A stretch of DNA of 14,719 bases from JBAROU01 sp049642385 (GCA_049642385.1 JBAROU010000185.1:1-14719); one strand, 5' to 3'; positions 7,614 to 14,609 are shown, counted from the stretch's first letter. Notes: generated from the letters alone by a model not told the origin. Translations and numbers: made by a program.

Positions 7614-8222
7614 ATGTTCATCCTAAGATTCTTTATCGCGACGTGGGTCGGCCGGATCATCGGTCTGGTCGTGAGTCTGGCCATCATCGCCGGCGTATTA
7701 GTATCTATCGTTCTGGTCTTGGCGGCCACGGGCGGCCCCGGCGACTGCACTGCCGGCGGCACGAGCCCTATCGTCATCAGCGACGCCAACGCTGCCTCGT
7801 TCCAGCAAAAGTGGGACGCCTTCAGCGATATGCTGGACGCCGGCTCGCCTGCGTCCGTCACGTTCAACGAAAGCGAAGCGTCCTCTCGCGCGAACGCCTG
7901 GGCCAAGAGCGAGGACATCAACTTCGAAGACGACATCCGGATTTGCATCCACGCCGACTTCGGCGAGGCCACGGCCACGTTCGGCGGCAGCTTCTTCAGC
8001 ATGGGCGTCAGAGTCAAGGGCAGCGTAGAGCTGCCCGGCGCACATCCCAAAGCTCACGTCGACGACGTTGAGGTCGGCAACGTGCCGGGCTTGTTCATCG
8101 GCCCGCTCGATGGCCTGGTGGAAGACGCCATCCAGGAGGCGCTCAACAAGATCGACCTGGGCGCCCACACCTACACCGTCACCCTCACCGAAGGCCAGGC
8201 GAAGATCGACGGCGTGCCGTAG
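7614..8222 (+). CDS. Membrane-anchored protein of unknown function
   Basis: A 202-aa protein that I do not recognise at family level. Residues 1-12 are short and weakly charged. Residues 13-38 (VGRIIGL to LVLAA) form one strong hydrophobic helix with no signal-peptidase or lipobox pattern, so it is probably an N-terminal anchor with the rest outside. The soluble part has two Cys (C45, C111) that could form a disulphide. A segment at 82-100 (VTFNESEASSRANAWAKS) is followed by beta-rich stretches at 107-140 and a closing strand pair (THTYTV-type, 184-192). The order 'anchor, TFNESEAS...N.W helix, strand with F..G.F, amphipathic strand and C-terminal helix' resembles the plan of lipid-binding YpmS/LmeA-like (DUF2140/DUF2993) proteins. 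That is a guess from layout only. It has its own promoter and stands between lysS and alaS. Confidence 0.7.
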   Translation: MFILRFFIATWVGRIIGLVVSLAIIAGVLVSIVLVLAATGGPGDCTAGGTSPIVISDANAASFQQKWDAFSDMLDAGSPASVTFNESEASSRANAWAKSEDINFEDDIRICIHADFGEATATFGGSFFSMGVRVKGSVELPGAHPKAHVDDVEVGNVPGLFIGPLDGLVEDAIQEALNKIDLGAHTYTVTLTEGQAKIDGVP

Positions 8223-8288
8223 CGGTCAGCGGATGGCGGCCACGAGTAACCACCGCTCGGAATAGCAGCGAACAACCAGCGACCAGCC

Positions 8289-8296
8289 GCTATAAT
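8289..8296 (+). promoter_or_regulatory. alaS: -10 element (GCTATAAT) for alaS, leaderless-type spacing
   Basis: The perfect TATAAT (8291-8296) ends 9 nt before the alaS ATG at 8306. A start 6-8 nt downstream falls at about 8303-8305, leaving essentially no 5' leader, and there is no Shine-Dalgarno site between. No good -35 is seen at 16-18 nt upstream. Confidence 0.45.
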
Positions 8297-8305
8297 CCAA
8301 CCGAG

Positions 8306-10945
8306 ATGCGTAGCGCAGAGATACGCAGCGCGTATCTATCGTTCTTCGAGAAGCGCGGGCACACCGTCGTGCCCAGCGCGTCGCTGCTTGCGAACGACCC
8401 GACGCTGCTCTTCACCAACGCCGGCATGGTGCCGTTCAAGGACGTGTTTCTCGGCAACGAGCAGCGCTCCTACGCGCGCGCGACCTCGGCGCAGCGCTGC
8501 CTGCGCGTGAGCGGCAAGCATAACGACCTGGAGGAGGTCGGCATCTCGCCGCGGCACCACACTTTCTTCGAGATGCTGGGCAACTTCTCGTTCGGCGACT
8601 ACTTCAAGGAGGAGGCGATCGCCTTCGCCTGGGAGCTGCTCACGAAGGAGTTCGGCCTGCCGCCCGACAAGATGCACCCGACGGTCTACGAAGAAGATGA
8701 TGAGTCGGCGCGGATCTGGTCGAAGATCATAGGCATCCCGGCCGACACGGTGGTGCGCCTGGGCGCCGACGACAACTTCTGGAGCATGGGCGACACCGGC
8801 CCCTGCGGCCCGAACTCGGAGATCATGTACGACCGCACCGGTCGCTGCCTGCGGGACGGGAGCGACTGCCCCCTCACCTGCGACTGCGATCGCTGGTGGG
8901 AGATCTGGAACCTGGTCTTCATGACCTACGACCGCTCGAAGGACGGCGCGTTGACGCCGTTGCCGAAGACCGGCGTGGACACGGGCATGGGCTTCGAGCG
9001 CATGTGCGCCGTGCTGCAGGGCGTGGAGAGCAACTACGAGACGGACGTCTTTACGCCACTGATCGAGCAGCTGCGCGAACTCACCGGCGACAGCGATATT
9101 ACGTCCGAGCGGAGGGGCAGCTATCGCGCTGTGGCCGACCACGCGCGCGCGGTGTCGTTCCTCATCGCAGACGGCCTGATGCCATCGAACGATGGCCGCG
9201 GGTACGTGCTGCGTCGGATCTTGCGCCGCGCGTCGTATCAGGGCAATCTTCTCGGCCTCGACCGACCGTTCCTCTCCGATATCTGCAGCGTCGTCATCGA
9301 CACCATGGGCGACGCATACCCTGAGCTTCTTGAAGCGTCGCCGCGTATCCTCGAGCTCGTGTCGGATGAAGAGGAGCGCTTCCTTAACACCCTCGACGCG
9401 GGGCTGACGAGGCTGGAGCAGATCATCGGGAATGCGTCCCTTCGAACGGCTCAGGGTAAGCGCCCACTCGCCACGCTCAAGGGCGAGGAGGCGTTCCGCC
9501 TGCACGACACTTACGGCTTCCCGCTCGACCTGACGCGCAAGGTGCTCGAGTCGCGTGGTTGGGCCGTGGACGACGCGGGCTTCGAGAAGGCGTTAGAAGA
9601 GCAGCGCGAGCGTGCGCGCGGAGCGCTGGCTCGGGAGCGCGGCCAGGACGAGGCGCTGCTCGCAGCCACGAATGACCTGGAGCCTACCCGCTTCGTCGGC
9701 TACGAAACGATGACGTCGGACGCGACGGCGCTTGTCGTTCACACAAATGAGGACGTCGTCGATCTCGTGCTCGACGTCTCGCCGTTCTACGCGGAGGGCG
9801 GCGGGCAGGTGGGCGACCTGGGCCAGATCGTCGGGACGGATGGTGAAGCGCAGATCGAGGCGGTACGCCGGTTGCCCAACGGTGTGTTCGTGCACAGCGG
9901 CAGGGTCGCCCGAGGTCGCATCGCCAAAAGCGATAACGTGCGCGCTGAGGTGGACGAATCGACCCGGCGCGCGACGATGCGCAACCACACCGCGACGCAC
10001 CTGCTGCATCGTGCGCTACGCATCGTGCTGGGCCCGCAGGCGAAGCAGGCCGGCTCGCTGGTCGCGCCCGACCGCCTGCGTTTCGACTTCCTCCACAGCA
10101 AGCCGCTCACGGACGACGAGCTGCACGAAGTCGAACGCCTCGTGCGCGAGCAGGTGTTGCTCGACCGCGCCGTGCAGACAAACGTGATGGCGCTGCAAGA
10201 AGCGCTCTCGCTCGGCGCGGACGCGATGTTCGACGAGAAGTACGGCGAGCAGGCACGGGTGGTGACCGTGCCCAACGGTGACGAGCCCGTCGACCAGCTC
10301 AGGACGACGCCCTTCAGCCGCGAGCTGTGCGGCGGTACGCACTGCCATGCAACGGGTGAGATCGGCGCATTCGCAATCACGGAACAGCGCAGCGTGGGCG
10401 CGGGCGTGCGCCGCATCGAGGCGGTGACCGGCTTCGGCGCGTATGAGTGGCTCGACCAGCGCCGCCAGGTGGTCGACGAGCTGAGCCGCGAGTACAACGT
10501 TCCGCCCGCCGAGCTGCCCGAGCGCCTGCGGGCGCTTCGGGAGCGCGCGGAGCAGCGGCAGACGACGCCCACGACCGCCCTACCCGACCCGAGCGACGTT
10601 CTGGCTCGCGCAGAGCAGCGCGACGGCACGCTGCTCATCATTGACAAGCTGGACGGTGTCGACGCGACGGTGCTACGCGAGTTCGGCGATGCGCTACGGA
10701 GCAAGGCGCAGTCGGCCGCGGTTGTATTGGGCTCAGTGCACGACGGCAAGCCGTCACTACTTGTGATGCTCACGCCCGATTTGGTGCAGAGCGGTCTCGA
10801 CGCCGCGAAGCTGGCGAAGCAGCTCGGCAAAGAGATGGGCGCGGGCGGCGGCGGCCGGCCCGATGTCGCCACCGCCGGCGGCCGCGACCCCGAGCGCCTG
10901 GACGCCGCCCTGGCAAAAGCGCGCGAGCTGCTGCAACACACGTAG
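8306..10945 (+). CDS. alaS: Alanyl-tRNA synthetase
   Basis: Charges tRNA-Ala and hydrolyses mischarged Ser/Gly-tRNA-Ala. Its 879 aa match the usual bacterial length. The class II catalytic domain covers about 1-240: RSAYLSFFEKRGH opening, LLFTNAGMVPFKDVFLG (34-50), motif 2 around RHHTFFEMLGNFSFGDYF (83-100), and motif 3 GVDTGMGFERM (223-233). A Cys-rich insert (C181, C188, C192, C194) precedes DRWWEIWNLVFM. This insert is common in AlaRS of many phyla and may bind a metal. The editing domain keeps its zinc-type residues H561 and H565 (HTATH) and C675 and H679 (CGGTH). The C-Ala domain ends with the Gly loop GGGGRPDVATAGG (847-859). All domains are intact. The start lies 9 nt after a TATAAT box without a Shine-Dalgarno site. 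Long minus-strand frames through this gene are codon-bias shadows. Confidence 0.98.
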   Translation: MRSAEIRSAYLSFFEKRGHTVVPSASLLANDPTLLFTNAGMVPFKDVFLGNEQRSYARATSAQRCLRVSGKHNDLEEVGISPRHHTFFEMLGNFSFGDYFKEEAIAFAWELLTKEFGLPPDKMHPTVYEEDDESARIWSKIIGIPADTVVRLGADDNFWSMGDTGPCGPNSEIMYDRTGRCLRDGSDCPLTCDCDRWWEIWNLVFMTYDRSKDGALTPLPKTGVDTGMGFERMCAVLQGVESNYETDVFTPLIEQLRELTGDSDITSERRGSYRAVADHARAVSFLIADGLMPSNDGRGYVLRRILRRASYQGNLLGLDRPFLSDICSVVIDTMGDAYPELLEASPRILELVSDEEERFLNTLDAGLTRLEQIIGNASLRTAQGKRPLATLKGEEAFRLHDTYGFPLDLTRKVLESRGWAVDDAGFEKALEEQRERARGALARERGQDEALLAATNDLEPTRFVGYETMTSDATALVVHTNEDVVDLVLDVSPFYAEGGGQVGDLGQIVGTDGEAQIEAVRRLPNGVFVHSGRVARGRIAKSDNVRAEVDESTRRATMRNHTATHLLHRALRIVLGPQAKQAGSLVAPDRLRFDFLHSKPLTDDELHEVERLVREQVLLDRAVQTNVMALQEALSLGADAMFDEKYGEQARVVTVPNGDEPVDQLRTTPFSRELCGGTHCHATGEIGAFAITEQRSVGAGVRRIEAVTGFGAYEWLDQRRQVVDELSREYNVPPAELPERLRALRERAEQRQTTPTTALPDPSDVLARAEQRDGTLLIIDKLDGVDATVLREFGDALRSKAQSAAVVLGSVHDGKPSLLVMLTPDLVQSGLDAAKLAKQLGKEMGAGGGGRPDVATAGGRDPERLDAALAKARELLQHT

Positions 10946-11002
10946 CGCCACCTTGCGTAACTGCGCCGCGTAGCCGGGGCTTTCCAGGTCAGCGCCGTCG
11001 AT

Positions 11003-11031
11003 CTGGCACGCGATTGCGCTCGTGCTAGAAT
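11003..11031 (+). promoter_or_regulatory. Promoter of the interrupted PIG-L deacetylase gene
   Basis: CTGGCA (11003-11008, 4 of 6 to consensus), 17-nt spacer, then extended -10 TGC-TAGAAT (11023-11031), which carries the GCTANAAT octamer. Transcription from about 11038 would give a leader of about 23 nt including the Shine-Dalgarno AGAGGTGA at 11050-11057. The expression signals of the broken gene therefore look intact. Confidence 0.5.
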
Positions 11032-11060
11032 GGCTCGCAGTCCCACGAAAGAGGTGACCG

Positions 11061-11834
11061 ATGACATCGAGCCTAGAAGAGACGTACACAGCGCCCGTGC
11101 CTCAAGACCCGCCCGACACGGGCGACGAGCCGAAGATCGCGCTCGCCATCGCCGCCCACCCGGACGACGCCGAGTTCGGCTGCGCGGGCACCGCGTAGCT
11201 CTGGACGCAGCAGGGCTGGGAGTTCTACCAGCTCATCTGCACCGACGGCTCGAAAGGCACAGACGACCCGGAGCTCACGGCGGACCGCCTCATTCCCATG
11301 CGGCGCAAGGAGCAGCGCGCCGCCGCCGAGGTGCAAGGCGTGAAGGACGTCTTCTTCCTGGAAGGCCACGTCGATGGGGAGCTGACCTACGGCCGCGAAC
11401 TGCTCGGCGACATCGTGCGCATCATCCGCACGCTCAAGCCCTACGCCGTCTTCACTCACGACCCAACGCAAATCATCGTCCGTAACAGCTTCATCAACCA
11501 CTCCGACCACCGCAACGTCGGGCTCGCGACGGTCGACGCGGTGTACCCGACGGCGCGCGATCGCTGGAACTTCCCGGAGCAGATCAAGGAAGGCCTCGAG
11601 CCGCACCACGTGCGCGATATCTTCATCTGGGGCTCGGACGAGCCCAACTTCGTCGTCGACATCACGGACGCGCTCGAAATGAAGATCCAGGCGCTGCTCC
11701 GCCACGAGAGCCAGAGCCACGCGAAGTCGGCGAACGAAGGCGACGGCAGCTTCCTTGAGTTCATCAAGCAGCGCTGGCGGACCGAGGACGGTCGCTACCT
11801 GGAGCGCTTCCGGCGCGTGTCGCTGTTCCGTTAG
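11061..11834 (+). pseudogene. PIG-L/LmbE-family zinc deacetylase interrupted by in-frame TAG
   Basis: Reading from the ATG at 11061 (Shine-Dalgarno AGAGGTGA, 11050-11057) gives 45 residues, then TAG at 11196-11198. The same frame then continues open for 211 codons to the TAG at 11832-11834. No shift is needed, so a single base change would restore 257 aa, the family's usual size. The part before the stop holds the zinc motif AHPDDAE (H33, D35, D36). The part after it holds TDGSKGTDD (61-69), RRKEQRAAAEVQGV (81-94), FLEGHVDGEL, THDP (132-135) and NHSDHRNVG (146-154), which supplies the third metal ligand. PIG-L/LmbE enzymes remove N-acetyl groups from GlcNAc-type amino sugars, as in mycothiol and bacillithiol synthesis. 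The next in-frame ATG (11298) would give a 178-aa piece lacking HPDD, so it should be inactive. Explanations are a recent nonsense mutation, a sequencing error, or readthrough. TAG is the commonest stop here, so wholesale reassignment is unlikely. Confidence 0.85.
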
Positions 11835-11847
11835 GCCTAGCCGCTCG

Positions 11848-12330
11848 ATGACGGCTCGCTTCTGCCCGCAATGCGGTACCGCTCTCACGCGACGCGTCGC
11901 GTTCGGCAAGCGGCGGCTCCTTTGTCCAGCGTGCGGCCACGTGCAGTTCCACGACCCGAAGGTTGCCGTCGGTGTGCTCGCGGAGCGGCGGGGCAAACTG
12001 CTTCTGGTCAAGCGCAACCACGAGCCTCGCATGGGCGCGTGGTCGTTCCCCTCGGGCTACATCGACGCGGGCGAGGTGCTGGAAGAGGGCGCGATCCGGG
12101 AAACCAAGGAAGAGACCGGCCTCGACATTCGCATCCAACGCCTGCTGGGCGCGTACTCTCGGGCAGGCGAGCGCGTGATCTTCCTCGCCTACGCGGCACG
12201 CGTCACCGGCGGCAAGATCGTCATCGGCGCGGAGTGCCAGGACGTGCGCTTTTTCCCGCCAGACGACCTGCCGCCGCTCGCTTTTTCCCACGACGATGAG
12301 ATCGTTCGGGCGTGGCGCGGCAGCCGGTGA
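11848..12330 (+). CDS. NUDIX hydrolase with N-terminal zinc ribbon
   Basis: Hydrolyses a nucleoside diphosphate linked to another group (NDP-X). Its 160 aa start at the ATG at 11848, 13 bp after the PIG-L frame ends. The frame is open further upstream, inside PIG-L, but the conserved sequence begins here. No clear Shine-Dalgarno site is present, so translation may be coupled to the upstream gene. A zinc ribbon is formed by C6-P-Q-C9 and C26-P-A-C29. The Nudix box is complete at 70-92: G70, E76, R84-E85, E88-E89, G91 (G-x5-E-x7-RE-x2-EE-x-G). GAWSFPSGYID precedes the box as usual. A zinc ribbon joined to a Nudix domain is the plan of NADH pyrophosphatase (NudC), but this protein is shorter and lacks NudC's N-terminal domain. 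ADP-ribose- or NADH-type substrates are possible, not established. It ends in TGA, the only such stop among the intact genes. Confidence 0.9.
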   Translation: MTARFCPQCGTALTRRVAFGKRRLLCPACGHVQFHDPKVAVGVLAERRGKLLLVKRNHEPRMGAWSFPSGYIDAGEVLEEGAIRETKEETGLDIRIQRLLGAYSRAGERVIFLAYAARVTGGKIVIGAECQDVRFFPPDDLPPLAFSHDDEIVRAWRGSR

Positions 12331-12342
12331 GCTGATCGCGCG

Positions 12343-12373
12343 TTGGCGCCGCAAACGAGTCGCCCACTATACT
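12343..12373 (+). promoter_or_regulatory. Promoter candidate for the ECH-SnoaL-LLM operon
   Basis: TTGGCG (12343-12348) and TATACT (12368-12373) are separated by 19 nt, slightly long. Transcription would begin near 12380, giving a leader that carries GGAGGT (12398-12403) ahead of the ATG at 12409. The 78-bp gap holds nothing else I recognise. Confidence 0.4.
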
Positions 12374-12408
12374 AAGGCCGTTCCGCATTCCAACCTCGGA
12401 GGTACGCC

Positions 12409-13215
12409 ATGCCTGACGCCCCCAGCTACCAGCACATTACGTACGAGAAGCGCGGCCGCATCGCGCTGGTCACGCTGAACCGGCCCGATAAGCTCAACGC
12501 CTGGACGCCCATCATGGAGATGGAGTTCATCGACGCGGTCAACCGCACGGCAGCGGACGGCGGTCTCTCGGTGCTCGTCGTCACGGGCGCAGGGCGTGGG
12601 TTCTGCTCGGGCGCTGACATCGGGCGCTGGTCGGACGATATCGCTTCGAGCGGCAATAGCACGCCGCGATCGCCGCTGCTGAACCAGGAGGGCAGCCCAG
12701 AGGTGCCGATCGCGCTCAGCCGTGGCAAGCCCGCGATCGCGGCGATCAACGGCCCATCGATCGGCATCGGGCTGACGATGCCGCTGGCCTGCGACATTCG
12801 CATCGCGTCGGACAAAGCGACGTTCTCGGCGCGCTTCGTGAAGATCGGCCTGACGCCGGAGTGCGGCAGCACGCGCTACCTACCGCTCGTCGCCGGCTTC
12901 GGAAACGCGCTGTATCTCGCGCTCACCGGCCGCATCATCGACGCTGGCGAAGCGAAGGAGCGCGGCCTCGTCGACCGCGTCGTGCCGCACGACTCGCTGA
13001 TGGACGAAGCAATGGCGCTCGCGGAAGAGATCGCGGCGAACCCGCCAAACGCCGTCTGGGGCGCGAAACGACTCCTGCACGAGAACGCCGTCGAGCCCAA
13101 CCTGCGCCGCCTCGTCACGCAGGAGAGCTACTCGATCCGAGAGCAACGGCGTCTGCCAGACCACGCCGAGGCGGTCGCCGCGTTCATGGAGAAGCGCCAG
13201 CCGAAGTTCCAGTAG
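12409..13215 (+). CDS. Enoyl-CoA hydratase/isomerase-family protein, isomerase-type active site
   Basis: A 268-aa crotonase-fold protein with GGAGGT 5 nt before the ATG. The CoA/oxyanion signatures are clear: ITYEKRGRIALVTLNRPDKLNA at the N-terminus, GRGFCSGADI (62-71, first oxyanion residue) and AAINGPSIGIGL (111-122, second oxyanion residue), then LACDIRIASDKATFS. By hand alignment to mitochondrial ECHS1, the two hydratase glutamates (E144 and E164) correspond to T123 and F143. So classical water addition is unlikely. Glu151 in IGLTPECGST matches the catalytic Glu of delta3,delta2-enoyl-CoA isomerase (ECI2 type, LGQSPEG) and the Asp of PaaG-type isomerases. I therefore predict double-bond isomerisation of an enoyl-CoA. 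This relies on a manual alignment. It is the first gene of an operon; its stop codon overlaps the next gene's Shine-Dalgarno site. Confidence 0.85.
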   Translation: MPDAPSYQHITYEKRGRIALVTLNRPDKLNAWTPIMEMEFIDAVNRTAADGGLSVLVVTGAGRGFCSGADIGRWSDDIASSGNSTPRSPLLNQEGSPEVPIALSRGKPAIAAINGPSIGIGLTMPLACDIRIASDKATFSARFVKIGLTPECGSTRYLPLVAGFGNALYLALTGRIIDAGEAKERGLVDRVVPHDSLMDEAMALAEEIAANPPNAVWGAKRLLHENAVEPNLRRLVTQESYSIREQRRLPDHAEAVAAFMEKRQPKFQ

Positions 13216-13225
13216 GAGGACATCG

Positions 13226-13609
13226 ATGCAAGCGACGCAAGACCCGACCACCGCTGCCACGCTCGATGTGATCGAGCGCTTCAACGAGGCGTTCAACAAC
13301 CACGACGTCGACCACGTGATGGCGCTGATGACGGACGACGTGGTGTTCGAGAACACCTCGCCCTCGCCGGACGGCGAGCGTTACGAGGGCCAAGCGGCGG
13401 TGCGAGCGTTCTGGGAGCGCCTCTTCGCCTCGTCGCCGCAGGCTCACTTCGAGAGCGAGGACATGTTCGCGGGCGGCGACCGCTGCACGGTGCGCTGGCG
13501 CTACACCTGGGTGAGCGGCGACGGCAGCAAGGGCCACGTTCGTGGCGTGGACGTCTTCCGCGTGCGCGACAGCAAGGTGGCCGAGAAGCTCTCGTACGTG
13601 AAGGGCTAG
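13226..13609 (+). CDS. SnoaL-like/NTF2-fold protein
   Basis: A 127-aa protein of the NTF2-like superfamily, with one cone-shaped alpha+beta domain. The N-terminal helix pattern VIERFNEAFNNHDVDHVMALMTDDVVFEN (15-43) is typical of SnoaL-like proteins, followed by GERYEGQAAVRAFWERLF (50-67), FESEDMFAGGDRCTVRWRYTW (about 75-95) and the closing HVRGVDVFRVRDSKVAEKLSY. The fold is used for polyketide cyclases, isomerases, dehydratases and non-enzymatic ligand binding, so sequence alone does not give a reaction. AGGAGG (13214-13219) overlaps the TAG of the upstream gene, and the start is 6 nt later. Translation is thus probably coupled to the ECH/isomerase, and a shared substrate is a reasonable inference. 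Confidence 0.85.
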   Translation: MQATQDPTTAATLDVIERFNEAFNNHDVDHVMALMTDDVVFENTSPSPDGERYEGQAAVRAFWERLFASSPQAHFESEDMFAGGDRCTVRWRYTWVSGDGSKGHVRGVDVFRVRDSKVAEKLSYVKG

Positions 13610-13613
13610 CCGC

Positions 13614-14609
13614 GTGGATCGCTGGGGCTTCACCTTCCCACTCGACGGCCTGCCGCTGCCCGCGCACCGCGAGGTCATGCAGCAGGCCGAGTCGTGGGGC
13701 TACACCGACGCCTGGACGGCGGAGGTCGACGGCGCCGACGCGTTCATCCCGGCCGCGCTCGCGGCATCGTGGACGACGAAGATGCGGCTGGGCACCGCGA
13801 TTGTCAACGTCTTCACGCGCGGGCCGGCGCTCCTCGCGATGGAGACGGCTGCCGTAGCGGAAGTCGCGCCCGATCGCTTCTGCCTGGGCATCGGCTCCAG
13901 CTCACCGGCGATCGTCGAGAACTGGAACGGCGTGAAGCTTGAACGCCCGCTCGAGCGCGTGCGCGAGACCGTCGCGTTCCTGCGCTCGGCGCTGAGCTAC
14001 GAGAAGACCGCGAACGAGGCGCTGGGCGTGCGCGGCTTCCGGCTCTCGCGTCGCTACGCGAAGACGCCACCGATCTTCATCGCGGCGCTGCGGGAGAAAA
14101 TGCTCGCGATGACCGGCGCGGTCGGCGACGGCGTGATCCTGAACTGGCTCGCCCCGCACGACGTTCCGAAACCCGTCGAGATCTTCCGTCGCGGCGCGCA
14201 GGACGCCGGCCGCGACCCCGACTCGCTCGAAGTGGCCTGTCGCATCTTCGTGCTGCCCAACGTCGACGATAACATGGTGCGCTTCATCGGGCGCCGCGCG
14301 GCGGCGGCGTACCTGAGCACGCCGGTCTACAGCGCCTTCCACGAATGGCTCGGCCGGGGCGAGTTGCTGCGCCCGATGCTGGAGGCGTGGCATTCGGGCG
14401 ACCGACAAGGAGCGCTGGAGCTGATTCCGGACGAGCTGCTGCACGACCTATTCGTCACCGGCAGCCGGCAGGAGTGCCTGGACAAGATCGACTCCTACCG
14501 TCGCAACGGCGTCACGCTGCCGATCCTGGCGTTCCTGCCGACGACGCCCGACCCGAAGGAGCTGGGCCAGCGCATGGTGGACACGCTACGAGAGCTGGGG
14601 CGGCCATAA
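13614..14609 (+). CDS. LLM-class flavin/F420-dependent oxidoreductase
   Basis: A 331-aa luciferase-like monooxygenase-fold (TIM barrel) enzyme that uses FMN or F420. The GTG at 13614 is 4 bp after the SnoaL-like stop, with AAGGG at 13601-13605. The strand-1 opening WGFTFPLDG (4-12) and helix HREVMQQAESWGYTDAWTAEVDGADAF (18-44) are typical. MRLGTAIVNVFTRGPALLAMETAAVAEVAPDRFCLGIGSSSP (about 57-98) is the best-conserved block of the family, with the cofactor-side turn LGIGSS. PPIFIAALREKMLAMTGAVGDGVILNWL follows in the second half. The F420-dependent branch (TIGR-type subfamilies with GIGSS and GVILN motifs) seems likelier than alkane/nitrilotriacetate monooxygenases, but the cofactor cannot be proven here. 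Such genes are greatly expanded in SAR202 Chloroflexota and in actinomycetes. Third gene of the operon. Confidence 0.9.
   Translation: MDRWGFTFPLDGLPLPAHREVMQQAESWGYTDAWTAEVDGADAFIPAALAASWTTKMRLGTAIVNVFTRGPALLAMETAAVAEVAPDRFCLGIGSSSPAIVENWNGVKLERPLERVRETVAFLRSALSYEKTANEALGVRGFRLSRRYAKTPPIFIAALREKMLAMTGAVGDGVILNWLAPHDVPKPVEIFRRGAQDAGRDPDSLEVACRIFVLPNVDDNMVRFIGRRAAAAYLSTPVYSAFHEWLGRGELLRPMLEAWHSGDRQGALELIPDELLHDLFVTGSRQECLDKIDSYRRNGVTLPILAFLPTTPDPKELGQRMVDTLRELGRP

Noticed and set aside
8336..11067. Long minus-strand open frames (about 390 and 426 codons) across alaS
   Set aside because: They lie opposite alaS, whose motifs are complete, and their sequence is Arg/Ser/Ala-rich with no family motif. 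This is the usual shadow of biased third positions in G+C-rich genes.
11196..11198. Pyrrolysine or genome-wide TAG reassignment
   Set aside because: Ten genes here terminate at TAG where their families normally end, so TAG is an active stop. No pyl genes are in the window.
11030..11485. 151-codon plus-strand frame across the start of PIG-L
   Set aside because: It is in a different frame from the PIG-L motifs and is Arg/His-rich shadow sequence. The true reading is the interrupted frame from 11061.
11298..11834. Independent 178-aa gene starting at ATG 11298
   Set aside because: No Shine-Dalgarno site, and the conserved family sequence (CTDGSKGTDD) continues upstream of it in frame to the TAG. 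It is the downstream part of the broken deacetylase.
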